Shown piece after piece: positions 57,479 through 64,000 of a DNA stretch of 64,000 nt. The position numbers and the translations under genes are program-made. This DNA comes from Streptomyces sp. NBC_01341 (GTDB lineage Bacteria > Actinomycetota > Actinomycetes > Streptomycetales > Streptomycetaceae): contig NZ_CP108364.1 of the NCBI RefSeq assembly GCF_035946055.1, positions 558,001 to 622,000 of the forward strand, read 5' to 3'. Position 1 is the stretch's first letter, and each line of letters begins with the position of its first letter. Under the pieces are notes generated by a model. That model ran no database searches, was not told the origin of the DNA, and saw only the letters and a list, made by a program, of their open reading frames with translations.

Positions 57479-58327
57479 CTACACCTCACCGACGAAGGAG
57501 TACGGCACCCAGGGTCCTGAGACCTCGATCCGGGCACCGGTGGCCTCGCGCAGGGCCCGGGCGAGCCGGTGGAGCTCGGCGAACCGGTGCTCTTCGACCA
57601 GGTAGGTGGCGTTGAGGACCTGGACCCGGCCGCTCTCCGTGAGCTCCGGAGCATGCAACCTCAGCCGGCGCCCCGCGGTGGCGACGCCGTGGAACGCGGC
57701 GTCCACCGATTCGGCGAGACGGAGGGATTCCTCGTGGCGCTGTTCGCGCTGTGCCTGCACGCCGCGCTTGCGTTCCAGATAGGCGAGGCCGGCCCCGGGC
57801 GCCGGGCGGCCCCGCCCTCCCGGAACCGCCGCGTCTCGCGGAGCGGCATCGGCAGCTGCCGGGAGAACTGGCGCATAGACCTTCACACCCCATTCGGAGC
57901 GACCGGCCGTGCGTTCCAGGGCAGTCCGGAAGCGAGGGGTCTCGGCTACCAGTGCGTCCCGGGCCCGTTCCTCGTCGTGGTACAGGGTGGCCAGCGGAAG
58001 CGGGACGGTCGGACAGGAGGCAGCGGCCGCCGAAACCACCTGGTGATGAGCGCGCGCGTACTGTTCGAGCTCGGCATGGTCGGACATCCGAGCCTGCCAC
58101 ACCTCGTCCGTGAAGTCCGCGGCCCGGACGTCCTGGACGACCGCGGCCAGCGCGCCGAAGCGCATCTGACGCAGAGGGCCGCCCCCGGCGACACCCGGCA
58201 GGCCGGCGAGGCCGTCCGCAGCCGGGGAATCGCACACCGCGAATACGTAAAGGGCACTGTCGTCCGATGCTTTGGCGTCGTCCGAGGTCAGGCTGTCGTC
58301 CGTGGGTTCGGGACCCCGATCCGTCAT
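57479..58327 (-). CDS. gvpL: Gas vesicle protein GvpL (GvpL/GvpF family)
   Basis: A 282-residue member of the GvpL/GvpF family. The typical start strand ALYVFAVCDSP is preceded by about 25 acidic residues. Then come MRFGALAAVVQDVRAADFTD, the LEQYARAHHQVVSAAAASC helix, and the two-domain end LNATYLVEEHRFAELHRLAR with WVPYSFVGEV. These proteins bind GvpA during assembly. The copy is paralogous to gvpF. AAGGAG lies 11 bp before the ATG. Confidence 0.92.
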   Translation of the reverse strand: MTDRGPEPTDDSLTSDDAKASDDSALYVFAVCDSPAADGLAGLPGVAGGGPLRQMRFGALAAVVQDVRAADFTDEVWQARMSDHAELEQYARAHHQVVSAAAASCPTVPLPLATLYHDEERARDALVAETPRFRTALERTAGRSEWGVKVYAPVLPAAADAAPRDAAVPGGRGRPAPGAGLAYLERKRGVQAQREQRHEESLRLAESVDAAFHGVATAGRRLRLHAPELTESGRVQVLNATYLVEEHRFAELHRLARALREATGARIEVSGPWVPYSFVGEV

Positions 58328-58346
58328 GTGGCTCTCTTCTCCTTGC

Positions 58347-58685
58347 TCATCGGTCGCCGGCCGGCATCTCGTCCTGCTTCGATTCGAGAGCTTCCAGCCG
58401 CTCACGCAATTCACGGTTCTCGTCTTCGAGAGAGTCGCGAGCGGCGCGCGAACTCAGCGCCGGATCCGTCTCCCACCAGTCGATTCCCGCCTTCTTCGCG
58501 GTGTCCACGGAAGCGACGAAGAGGCGGAGCCGGATGGTGAGCAGCTCGATGTCCAGAAGGTCGATCTTGATGTCGCCCGCGATGACGATGCCCTTGTCGA
58601 GGACCCGTTCGAGGATGTCGGCGAGATTGGTGTTCGGAGGCCCCGGGATGGCGTAGGCATCCCGTCCGACGTCGAGGTCGGTCAC
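58347..58685 (-). CDS. gvpJ: Gas vesicle protein GvpJ (GvpA-like)
   Basis: A 112-residue GvpA-fold protein with the core TNLADILERVLDKGIVIAGD, then KIDLLDIELLTIRLRLFVAS. A C-terminal coiled-coil-like tail follows (ENRELRERLEALESKQDE). It is a minor shell or nucleation protein. GTG at 58685 overlaps the gvpZ stop codon (GTGA). Confidence 0.92.
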   Translation of the reverse strand: MTDLDVGRDAYAIPGPPNTNLADILERVLDKGIVIAGDIKIDLLDIELLTIRLRLFVASVDTAKKAGIDWWETDPALSSRAARDSLEDENRELRERLEALESKQDEMPAGDR

Positions 58686-59743
58686 CGCGACGCCCTCCGC
58701 CCGCGCCGCTTACCGGGAGCGCTGTCCTCTTCTTCCTCCTCCGGCTCCTCCTCGTCTTCGTCCTCTTCCTCGTCTTCGTCTTCTTCCTCCTCGGGCTCCT
58801 CCTCGTACTCCGCGTCGTCCTCCTCTTCGTCCTCCTCCCCGGGCTCCTCCTCGTCCTCGTACTCCGAGTCCTCGTCCTCGGGTTCGGAGTCGTCCGATTC
58901 GGTGTCCTCGTTCTCCGCCTCTTCCTCCTCCATGGCCTCTTCGTGCGACTGCACGACCTCACCCTCGCGGATCTCACCGCGCCAGCCCTCGGGCTCTTCG
59001 TCGGTGAGCGTCACGAACCGCTGGAAGTGCTTGAAGTCGAGTCGCATACGACGGCCCTGCACACGCCACAGGTTGCCGGTCTTCTCGAAGAATCCGGAGG
59101 GGTAGTACTCCACCACCAGGACGATCCGGGTCAGGCTCGGTGCGAGTTCATGGAAGCTCACACAGCCGCGCGTGGAGCCCTTGGATCCCTCGGACGTCCA
59201 CACGATGCGGTCGTCGGGCACCTGTTCCTGGACCGTCGCCTTGAAGCTGCGCGAGGAGGGGCCGATCTTGACCTTCCAGTCGCTCTCCATCTCCTCGCCC
59301 ATGGAGACCGACTGAACGCCCTTGGTGAAGCTGCCGAACTTGTCGTACCGCGTCCAGTGGTCGTAGGCGGTTCGCAGGGGCACACCGACGTCGAGGAACT
59401 CGACGATGTTCATGGACTTACCGCCGCCGGACTGGGTCTTGCCCTTGCCCCCGCCGAACGCGTCCTTCGCCTTGCCCACGATGTTGTCCTTGACGCTCCC
59501 GGCCTTGTCGGCGACGAATGCCTTCACCGGTGATTCGCCCTTGAGGACCCGGGAGGCAACCGAAGGCAGGGAGCCGCCGTTCTCGGCCATGTCGGTGAGC
59601 TGGCCCGTGAGGCCGGTCAGTTTGTCGCCCGCCTTCTGCGCCAGCTTCTCCGTCTGCGCACCGAGGAAGTTCGTGAACTCCCCGCGGAGGCGGTCCATGC
59701 CCGACTCTTCCGCCTCGGGCTCTTCCTTGTCCGTCCTGGCCAT
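58682..59743 (-). CDS. gvpZ: Gas-vesicle-cluster SRPBCC protein GvpZ with acidic tail
   Basis: A 353-residue protein found in streptomycete gvp clusters. Amphipathic helices at 16-105 (TEKLAQKAGDKLTGLTGQL) are followed by an SRPBCC domain at about 110-245 (MNIVEFLDVGVPLRTAYDHW, WRVQGRRMRLDFKHFQRFV). The C-terminal region 258-340 is almost only Glu/Asp with a few Tyr/Pro, capped by basic KRRGRRASR. The symbol is assigned by position in the gvpOAFGYZJLSK order. The function is unknown. It starts 6 bp after gvpY. Confidence 0.85.
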   Translation of the reverse strand: MARTDKEEPEAEESGMDRLRGEFTNFLGAQTEKLAQKAGDKLTGLTGQLTDMAENGGSLPSVASRVLKGESPVKAFVADKAGSVKDNIVGKAKDAFGGGKGKTQSGGGKSMNIVEFLDVGVPLRTAYDHWTRYDKFGSFTKGVQSVSMGEEMESDWKVKIGPSSRSFKATVQEQVPDDRIVWTSEGSKGSTRGCVSFHELAPSLTRIVLVVEYYPSGFFEKTGNLWRVQGRRMRLDFKHFQRFVTLTDEEPEGWRGEIREGEVVQSHEEAMEEEEAENEDTESDDSEPEDEDSEYEDEEEPGEEDEEEDDAEYEEEPEEEEDEDEEEDEDEEEPEEEEEDSAPGKRRGRRASR

Positions 59744-59749
59744 GGCTGC

Positions 59750-60613
59750 CTACCTCCGCCGTCCGCCGCGGGACGCGGCTCGCTTCGATGACGATGTCTT
59801 CTTGGCTGAAGTGGTCTTCTTGCTTGCAGCCTTCTTCGCGGGAGCCGCCTTCTTCGCGGCAGGCTTCTTGGCAGCCTTCTTCGCGGGGGCCGACTTCTTC
59901 GCAGCCGTCCCCTTCGCCGGTGCCTTCTTGCCGGTGGCCTTCTTCGCGGGGGCGGACTTCTTCCCGGCCGTCCTCTTCGCAGGTGCGGCCTTCTTCGCGG
60001 GGGCCGACTTCTTCGCGGGGGCCGACTTCTTCGCAGCCGCCCTCCTGGGGCTCCCGCGTCGCTTGCTCGGTGCCGGCTCCTCCGGCTCCTCGGGCTCTTC
60101 TTCTTCCTCCTCCGGCTCTTCTTCTTCCTCCTCCTCGGGCTCCTCTTCCTCCTCTTCCTCCTCCTCGTCGTACTCCTCGTCCTCGGGCTCCTCCTCCTCC
60201 TCTTCCTCCTCCTCGGGCTCGCCCTCTTCCTCGTCCCCGGGCTCGCCCTCTTCCTCCTCGTACTCCTCGTACTCCTCGCCCTCGTCTTCCTCGTCGCCCC
60301 GCTCGCCGAGCCGCGCCGTCCGGTCGCTGAGCGCATCGGCCAGCGAGTTCATGCCACGGTCCGCTGCCGCTGTGAGCGCCTTCTTGCCGGACTCGAGCAC
60401 GTCGCCGCGCAACTGTTCCTGGAGCTCGGCGAACTGTGGCACCTCGCTCAGCCTGCGCACGCCCTCCGCGGCGAGTTGGCGCGGCTCCAGGCCGAAACGC
60501 CTGCCCGCCAGATAGGTCGCGATGGAGAGCGCGAGCCGGCCCTTCTTGGTACGGCCGAGTACGTACCCGCCCACCAGGGCTGCCGCGAGTGTGGCCTTCG
60601 TCTGGTCTTCCAT
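59750..60613 (-). CDS. gvpY: Gas-vesicle-cluster protein GvpY with Glu-rich and Lys-rich blocks
   Basis: A 287-residue protein. Residues 1-105 are a helical domain with a hydrophobic N-terminal segment (TLAAALVGGYVLGRTKKGRL), which could be a membrane or shell anchor. Residues 107-180 are a run of Glu with few other residues. Residues 181-287 are a histone H1-like basic tail built of PAKK-type repeats (AKKSAPAKKSAPAKKAAPAK). The result is a diblock polyampholyte. The symbol is by gene order. The function is unknown. The repeats make frameshift-prone DNA, but the frame is intact. Confidence 0.83.
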   Translation of the reverse strand: MEDQTKATLAAALVGGYVLGRTKKGRLALSIATYLAGRRFGLEPRQLAAEGVRRLSEVPQFAELQEQLRGDVLESGKKALTAAADRGMNSLADALSDRTARLGERGDEEDEGEEYEEYEEEEGEPGDEEEGEPEEEEEEEEEPEDEEYDEEEEEEEEEPEEEEEEEPEEEEEEPEEPEEPAPSKRRGSPRRAAAKKSAPAKKSAPAKKAAPAKRTAGKKSAPAKKATGKKAPAKGTAAKKSAPAKKAAKKPAAKKAAPAKKAASKKTTSAKKTSSSKRAASRGGRRR

Positions 60614-60620
60614 GAGTAAG

Positions 60621-60875
60621 TCACCTTCGATGGTTCGGCGCGGAGCGGGCTCGTGCGGCGTGCAGCCGGTCGAGCAGCTTCTCCTCTTCCCGTTCGAACT
60701 CCTCCAGGCTGATACCGCCGTCCTCCAAATCCTGGTTGAGAGCGGCAAGTTGCGCCCGGATGATGCCCGGGTCGTGCAACTCGCGGTCAGCTGCTTCGTT
60801 CACCCTCTCGGCGACCCAGACCACACCTCGGACCGGTGCCAGCGGCAGCAGCAGGAGGCCGGAGACCAGCCCCAT
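60621..60875 (-). CDS. gvpG: Gas vesicle protein GvpG
   Basis: An 84-residue GvpG: MGLVSGLLLLPLAPVRGVVW, then WVAERVNEAADRELHD and the acidic helix GISLEEFEREEEKLLDRLHA. GvpG is a small assembly protein acting with GvpF and GvpA. The start lies 1 bp after the gvpF stop codon. Confidence 0.92.
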   Translation of the reverse strand: MGLVSGLLLLPLAPVRGVVWVAERVNEAADRELHDPGIIRAQLAALNQDLEDGGISLEEFEREEEKLLDRLHAARARSAPNHRR

Positions 60876-60876
60876 G

Positions 60877-61626
60877 TCAGACCCCCACCGCTGGGGCTCG
60901 CGGGGCGCGGGAGGGGACGAAGCTGTAGCAGGGCAGCGGCCCCGCGACACGGATATCGACGCGCTGACGGTGTGCGTCCGCGAACCGCCGCACGGTCGCC
61001 CCGAAGGTGTCGCTGTCACTCCGGTCCACGAGGAAGGACACGTTCAGGACGCACCCGTGCACCTCCGGGCCGGGGGCCGTCGCACGGGCCGTGGAGGTGA
61101 GCTCGCGCACCAGTTTCGTTCCCGCCTCCGATGCCCTGCGTGACAGGGCGGCGGCCACCGCCTCGCCCAGCCGGACGTTCGCCTCGTAACCCGGGCGCCT
61201 GCGGACTTCCTCACGCAGTCGCCGCACCGTCTTGTCCTCGGCCACCACCGCTGCCAACGCGTCCCGCGCGGGCAGCGCCTTGAGGTTGAACTCGCCCCCG
61301 CCGGCGAGATGCGCGAGTGTCGCCAAGTGCTCCGACTGCGAGCCACCCAGCGAATGCCGCAGGGAGTCCTCGTCCGGCGCGATCACTCCGAACCGCATGG
61401 GCAGGACCGGGCCGGAGTCGGAGAGCCGCAACAGCAGTTCCTGGTGGGCCATCAAGTCTCTTCTCCGGGCGCGAAGTTGGGGTGGCGCGTCGCTCACGAC
61501 AGCCCGGACCTTCCCTGCTCCGACAAGCCGCAAGGCTGCCGGTGGGCCGCCCACTCCGGCCGCGCCGGGCGGGAGCGCGGTACCTGCGGGGACGATCGCG
61601 TATACGTACACACCGCTGGACGTCAC
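60877..61626 (-). CDS. gvpF: Gas vesicle protein GvpF (GvpL/GvpF family)
   Basis: A 249-residue GvpF: the start strand GVYVYAIVPAG, the block RDLMAHQELLLRLSDSGPVL, LPMRFGVIAPDEDSLRH, and the C-terminal half ending AGPLPCYSFV are as in the family. GvpF binds GvpA as a chaperone in assembly. GTG at 61626 lies 3 bp after the gvpA stop codon. Confidence 0.94.
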   Translation of the reverse strand: MTSSGVYVYAIVPAGTALPPGAAGVGGPPAALRLVGAGKVRAVVSDAPPQLRARRRDLMAHQELLLRLSDSGPVLPMRFGVIAPDEDSLRHSLGGSQSEHLATLAHLAGGGEFNLKALPARDALAAVVAEDKTVRRLREEVRRRPGYEANVRLGEAVAAALSRRASEAGTKLVRELTSTARATAPGPEVHGCVLNVSFLVDRSDSDTFGATVRRFADAHRQRVDIRVAGPLPCYSFVPSRAPRAPAVGV

Positions 61627-61629
61627 GAC

Positions 61630-62076
61630 TCACGCCTCCGCACGCCGGCGCCGGCTCGAACTGTCGCGTGCGGGTGCCCGGCGCTTCCTCGGACGCTCCT
61701 CCTGCGTGTCGTCGTCCTCGTCGTCACCGCTCCCGACCGCCTTGCGCACCGAGTCGCCCACGGACTCCGCCGCCTTGCGGACCTTGCGCTTGCCGACGGA
61801 CTTGGCCACGCCTCCACCGAGCAGCTCGGGGATGGTGGTGCTGCCCGAGTCACGCTCCAGGTCGAGCCGGTTGCACGCCTCGGCGAAGCGCAGGTAGGTG
61901 TCCACGCTCGCGACCACGATGCGCGCGTCAATCTTGAGGATCTCGATGCCGACCAGCGACACCCTGATGAACACGTCGATGACCATGCCTCGGTCGAGGA
62001 TGAGTTCGAGGACGTCGTACAGGGTGCCGGCCCTCGGCGGGCACGGGGCGACTTCGTCGGCGTACATGGTGGTCAT
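61630..62076 (-). CDS. gvpA: Gas vesicle structural protein GvpA with extended charged tail
   Basis: A 148-residue GvpA. Residues 19-72 match the classical shell protein closely (LYDVLELILDRGMVIDVFIR, then VSLVGIEILKIDARIVVASV). In cyanobacteria and haloarchaea GvpA ends near residue 70-75, but here a further 75 residues follow, alternating basic, acidic (GDDEDDD) and basic again, ending SSRRRRAEA. GGAAGGA lies 7 bp before the ATG. The core is the rib-forming hydrophobic shell subunit. Confidence 0.95.
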   Translation of the reverse strand: MTTMYADEVAPCPPRAGTLYDVLELILDRGMVIDVFIRVSLVGIEILKIDARIVVASVDTYLRFAEACNRLDLERDSGSTTIPELLGGGVAKSVGKRKVRKAAESVGDSVRKAVGSGDDEDDDTQEERPRKRRAPARDSSSRRRRAEA

Positions 62077-62108
62077 GTGGCGTCCTTCCGGGTGAGGGGC
62101 GAAACGGG

Positions 62109-62429
62109 TCACTCGTCGGCGGAGCCCCGCCTGTAACGGCGGACCCTGCTGTATTCCATGAGCTCGCCCCGTTCATCGATCTGCACCTCGTAGGAGGCCA
62201 GCAGACTCGTCGTGTCCGGGATGCGGGGTACTTCGAGTACGTCGACGACCACGCACCATCCGTCGTCGTTCCTGCGTACGGCCGAGACACCCTCGGCGGT
62301 GTGGGAGATCAGCCGTTCCAGGCTCTCGCAAGCGGCACGGGCGGCATGTTCGGGACCTCGCCGGGACGAAGTGCGGGGGGCTGCCGTTTTCGCTGGGCTC
62401 CCGGAGCGGGCGCGACGATTCTCTGCCAT
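62109..62429 (-). CDS. gvpO: Gas vesicle protein GvpO
   Basis: A 106-residue GvpO. The basic N-terminus (about 1-25) is followed by the family domain AARAACESLERLISHTAEGV, WCVVVDVLEVPRIPDTTSLL and YEVQIDERGELMEYSRVRRY. GvpO is needed for vesicle formation in haloarchaea, possibly as a regulator or assembly factor. It is the first gene of the operon. The ribosome site is weak, and a GTG 30 bp upstream (62459) is an alternative start. Confidence 0.92.
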   Translation of the reverse strand: MAENRRARSGSPAKTAAPRTSSRRGPEHAARAACESLERLISHTAEGVSAVRRNDDGWCVVVDVLEVPRIPDTTSLLASYEVQIDERGELMEYSRVRRYRRGSADE

Positions 62430-62554
62430 GGGATCCAGTCTGGTCAGGTTCGGATGCACCGCATCTCGGCGTCGGCGGTGAGGCGCGCGGAGGCGCTCAC
62501 CCTTTCGGCCTCCCGGCGGGACGCATCTCCCATGGGGCGTGCAGAGTCGTAGTC

Positions 62555-62998
62555 ATGAGTGACACCTCTGAACCGACCGGGCCCGACGACGAGCACGTAC
62601 GGCCGCACGGGGTAGGCGACATCGCGGTCGAGGCGCTGGGAGCGCTGTCCGAGGCGCTGGAGACGGTGGAGCGAGCCCGCGGCCGGCTGTACGACTTCCA
62701 CCAGCTGACAGGTGGCGCTGACCTGACCCTGGACCGGGCGGTCGAACTGCTCCGAATGGGGGGCCACACCGAGCAGGCCGATCTGGTGGAGCGGGAGATC
62801 CTGGGCCGCAACGTCCTTCCGGGGCGCTGGACCTTCCAGGTGGTCGAGGCGTACGACGACACGTACTACCGGCCGTTCGTCGAGGTCGAGCAGCGGGTGC
62901 GGCAGGAACTCGCGGGCGGGCGGCGCCACCTGTACGAGGCCGGAATGAAGGAGGCCCGCCGTACGCACGGGCACCCCCACCACACCGCGAGGCCCTGA
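62555..62998 (+). CDS. Hypothetical protein
   Basis: A 147-residue soluble helical protein: an acidic N-terminus, then IAVEALGALSEALETVERAR and YDFHQLTGGADLTLDRAVEL, LLRMGGHTEQADLVEREILG, and the C-terminal helix VEQRVRQELAGG. No function is recognised. It is divergent from the gvp operon and its stop codon lies 2 bp before the PHP gene, so the two are one transcription unit. Confidence 0.75.
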   Translation: MSDTSEPTGPDDEHVRPHGVGDIAVEALGALSEALETVERARGRLYDFHQLTGGADLTLDRAVELLRMGGHTEQADLVEREILGRNVLPGRWTFQVVEAYDDTYYRPFVEVEQRVRQELAGGRRHLYEAGMKEARRTHGHPHHTARP

Positions 62999-63000
62999 CC

Positions 63001-64000
63001 GTGGATCCCGGGGCAGCCCTGCGGCGGATCGCGTTCCTGCTGGAGCGTTCCCAGGCGGCGACGTACCGGGTGAAGGCCTTTCGCACGGCCGCGGACGCCG
63101 TCGGCTCACTGGGCGGGGACCAGGTGGCGGAGCGAGCGGCTCACGGATCGCTGGAAGCCGTCCGCGGCATCGGCCCCAGAACCGCCCAGGTGATCAAGGA
63201 GGCATTGGACGGGGTGACGCCCCGGTATCTCGAACGGCTGGAGGACGAGGCGTCGGGGCCGCTGGCGTCCGGCGGCGAGAGCCTCCTCGCCGCGATCCGA
63301 GGTGACTGCCATCTGCACTCGGACTGGTCCGACGGCGGCAGCCCCATCCCGGAGATGGGGCGCACGGCGGGGGAGCTGGGCCACGAGTGGGCCGTGCTCA
63401 CCGACCACTCGCCCCGGCTGACCGTGGCCAACGGGCTGACGACCGAGCGGCTCCTGCGGCAGTTGTCCGTCGTGGCGGAGCTCAACGAGCAGTGGGCGCC
63501 CTTCCGTCTGCTCACCGGCATCGAGTGCGACATCCTCGCCGACGGCTCGCTCGACCAGGACCCCGAAGTGCTGGAACGCCTCGACGTGGTGGTCGTCTCG
63601 GTCCACTCCAAGCTGCGTATGGACGCCACGTCGATGACGGAACGGATGCTCACGGCAGTACGCAACCCGCACGCGGACATCCTGGGTCACTGCACGGGCC
63701 GGCTCCTGGGCGGGAAGAAGCGTCCGGAGTCCGCGTTCGACGCCGACCGGGTGTTCGCGGCGTGTGCGGAGTCCGGGACGGCCGTGGAGATCAACTGCCG
63801 TCCGGAGCGGCTCGACCCGCCGCGCCGCCTGCTCCGGAAGGCGGTCACCTCTGGGGCTATTTTCTCCATCGACACCGACGCCCATGCCCCGGGACAGCTC
63901 GACTGGCAGGCCTACGGCTGCGCGCGCGCGGAGGAGTGCGAGGTGCCGGCGGAGCGAGTCGTCACCACGTGGTCGGCCGAGCGCCTGCTGGACTGGACGA
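63001..64000 (+). CDS. PHP-domain protein with N-terminal Pol beta-like HhH region, cut by window edge
   Basis: The first 333 codons of a gene running off the right edge. Residues 1-80 resemble the 8-kDa/helix-hairpin-helix part of family X polymerases (TYRVKAFRTAADAV, VRGIGPRTAQVIKEAL). A PHP phosphoesterase domain follows: GDCHLHSDWSDG, LTDHSP, TGIECDIL, VVSVHSKLR, ILGHCTGR and IDTDAHAPG supply the metal ligands. The polymerase palm of PolX is absent. It is probably a metal-dependent phosphoesterase or 3'-5' exonuclease. GTG at 63001 directly follows the upstream gene. Confidence 0.85.
   Translation, partial: MDPGAALRRIAFLLERSQAATYRVKAFRTAADAVGSLGGDQVAERAAHGSLEAVRGIGPRTAQVIKEALDGVTPRYLERLEDEASGPLASGGESLLAAIRGDCHLHSDWSDGGSPIPEMGRTAGELGHEWAVLTDHSPRLTVANGLTTERLLRQLSVVAELNEQWAPFRLLTGIECDILADGSLDQDPEVLERLDVVVVSVHSKLRMDATSMTERMLTAVRNPHADILGHCTGRLLGGKKRPESAFDADRVFAACAESGTAVEINCRPERLDPPRRLLRKAVTSGAIFSIDTDAHAPGQLDWQAYGCARAEECEVPAERVVTTWSAERLLDWT

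Noticed and set aside
58740..58960. Plus-strand poly-serine frame over the gvpZ acidic region
   Set aside because: The complement of Glu codons reads as Ser-rich; no start site or family, and the minus-strand SRPBCC protein is real.
59780..60300. Dense short tandem repeats that could suggest a CRISPR or satellite array
   Set aside because: They are codon-level repeats encoding the Glu-rich and PAKK blocks of GvpY; repeat units are irregular and have no unique spacers.

Overview
The window is chromosomal DNA of a Streptomyces or close relative. It has very high GC with strong third-position GC bias, one TTA codon, a conservon, an XRE/DUF397 pair, two PF04672 methyltransferases, and a gas-vesicle cluster in the streptomycete order gvpOAFGYZJLSK. 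I see no insertion sequence, integrase, prophage, CRISPR array or rRNA. A single tRNA gene (Trp, CCA) is present.

Layout. 1-6 kb: end of an MFS exporter, small VOC and SRPBCC proteins, an isolated hemC, a PF04672 methyltransferase, and an XRE/DUF5753 regulator with a DUF397 partner behind a 12-bp repeat array. 6-12.5 kb: SGNH hydrolase, tRNA-Trp, the divergent ohr/ohrR peroxide switch with its operator, a PP2C phosphatase next to a MASE1 membrane sensor, an AldO-type alditol oxidase and a second PF04672 methyltransferase. 12.7-20 kb: a small MT0933-type protein, a sigma factor joined to a zinc-binding motif, a membrane helix and an extracellular CAP domain, a FUSC protein, and an orphan cytochrome oxidase subunit I. 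20-25.6 kb: a GH25 protein, an F420/NADP-type dehydrogenase, an atypical radical SAM protein, small acyltransferase and SRPBCC genes, a TTA-containing small gene and an ArsR-SRPBCC fusion.

25.7-31 kb is a rhamnose operon (rhaI-rhaD-rhaB) whose promoter lies between two LacI-like operators. 31-37 kb has a 3-hydroxyisobutyryl-CoA hydrolase, a PAS-GAF-PP2C-HATPase phosphatase, a LAETG cell-wall protein, a GNAT enzyme and a DUF6397 protein. 37-43 kb holds a conservon (cvnA-B-C-D) with an MHYT membrane sensor upstream and an extra roadblock gene downstream, all on the minus strand. 43-50 kb contains a methyltransferase, an MpaB-type protein, a quinone-oxidoreductase/TetR divergent pair, the tail of a lost MFS gene, a MOSC protein and a fatty acid desaturase. 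50-57 kb has an SNF2-SWIM operon, a Tat-type amidase and a DHA2 exporter. 57-62.4 kb is the ten-gene gas-vesicle operon on the minus strand, followed by a small gene and a PHP-domain enzyme that runs off the right edge.

The genes are mostly short independent units separated by strong bidirectional hairpins, many of them perfect inverted repeats. The recurring theme is signalling: two PP2C phosphatases, MASE1 and MHYT sensors, a conservon, a membrane-tethered sigma factor, and peroxide, TetR, ArsR and XRE regulators. The most unusual objects are the sigma/zinc-motif/CAP fusion, the charge-block tails of GvpY, GvpZ and GvpA, the MHYT-conservon neighbourhood and the radical SAM protein with a CX8CX2C cluster loop.
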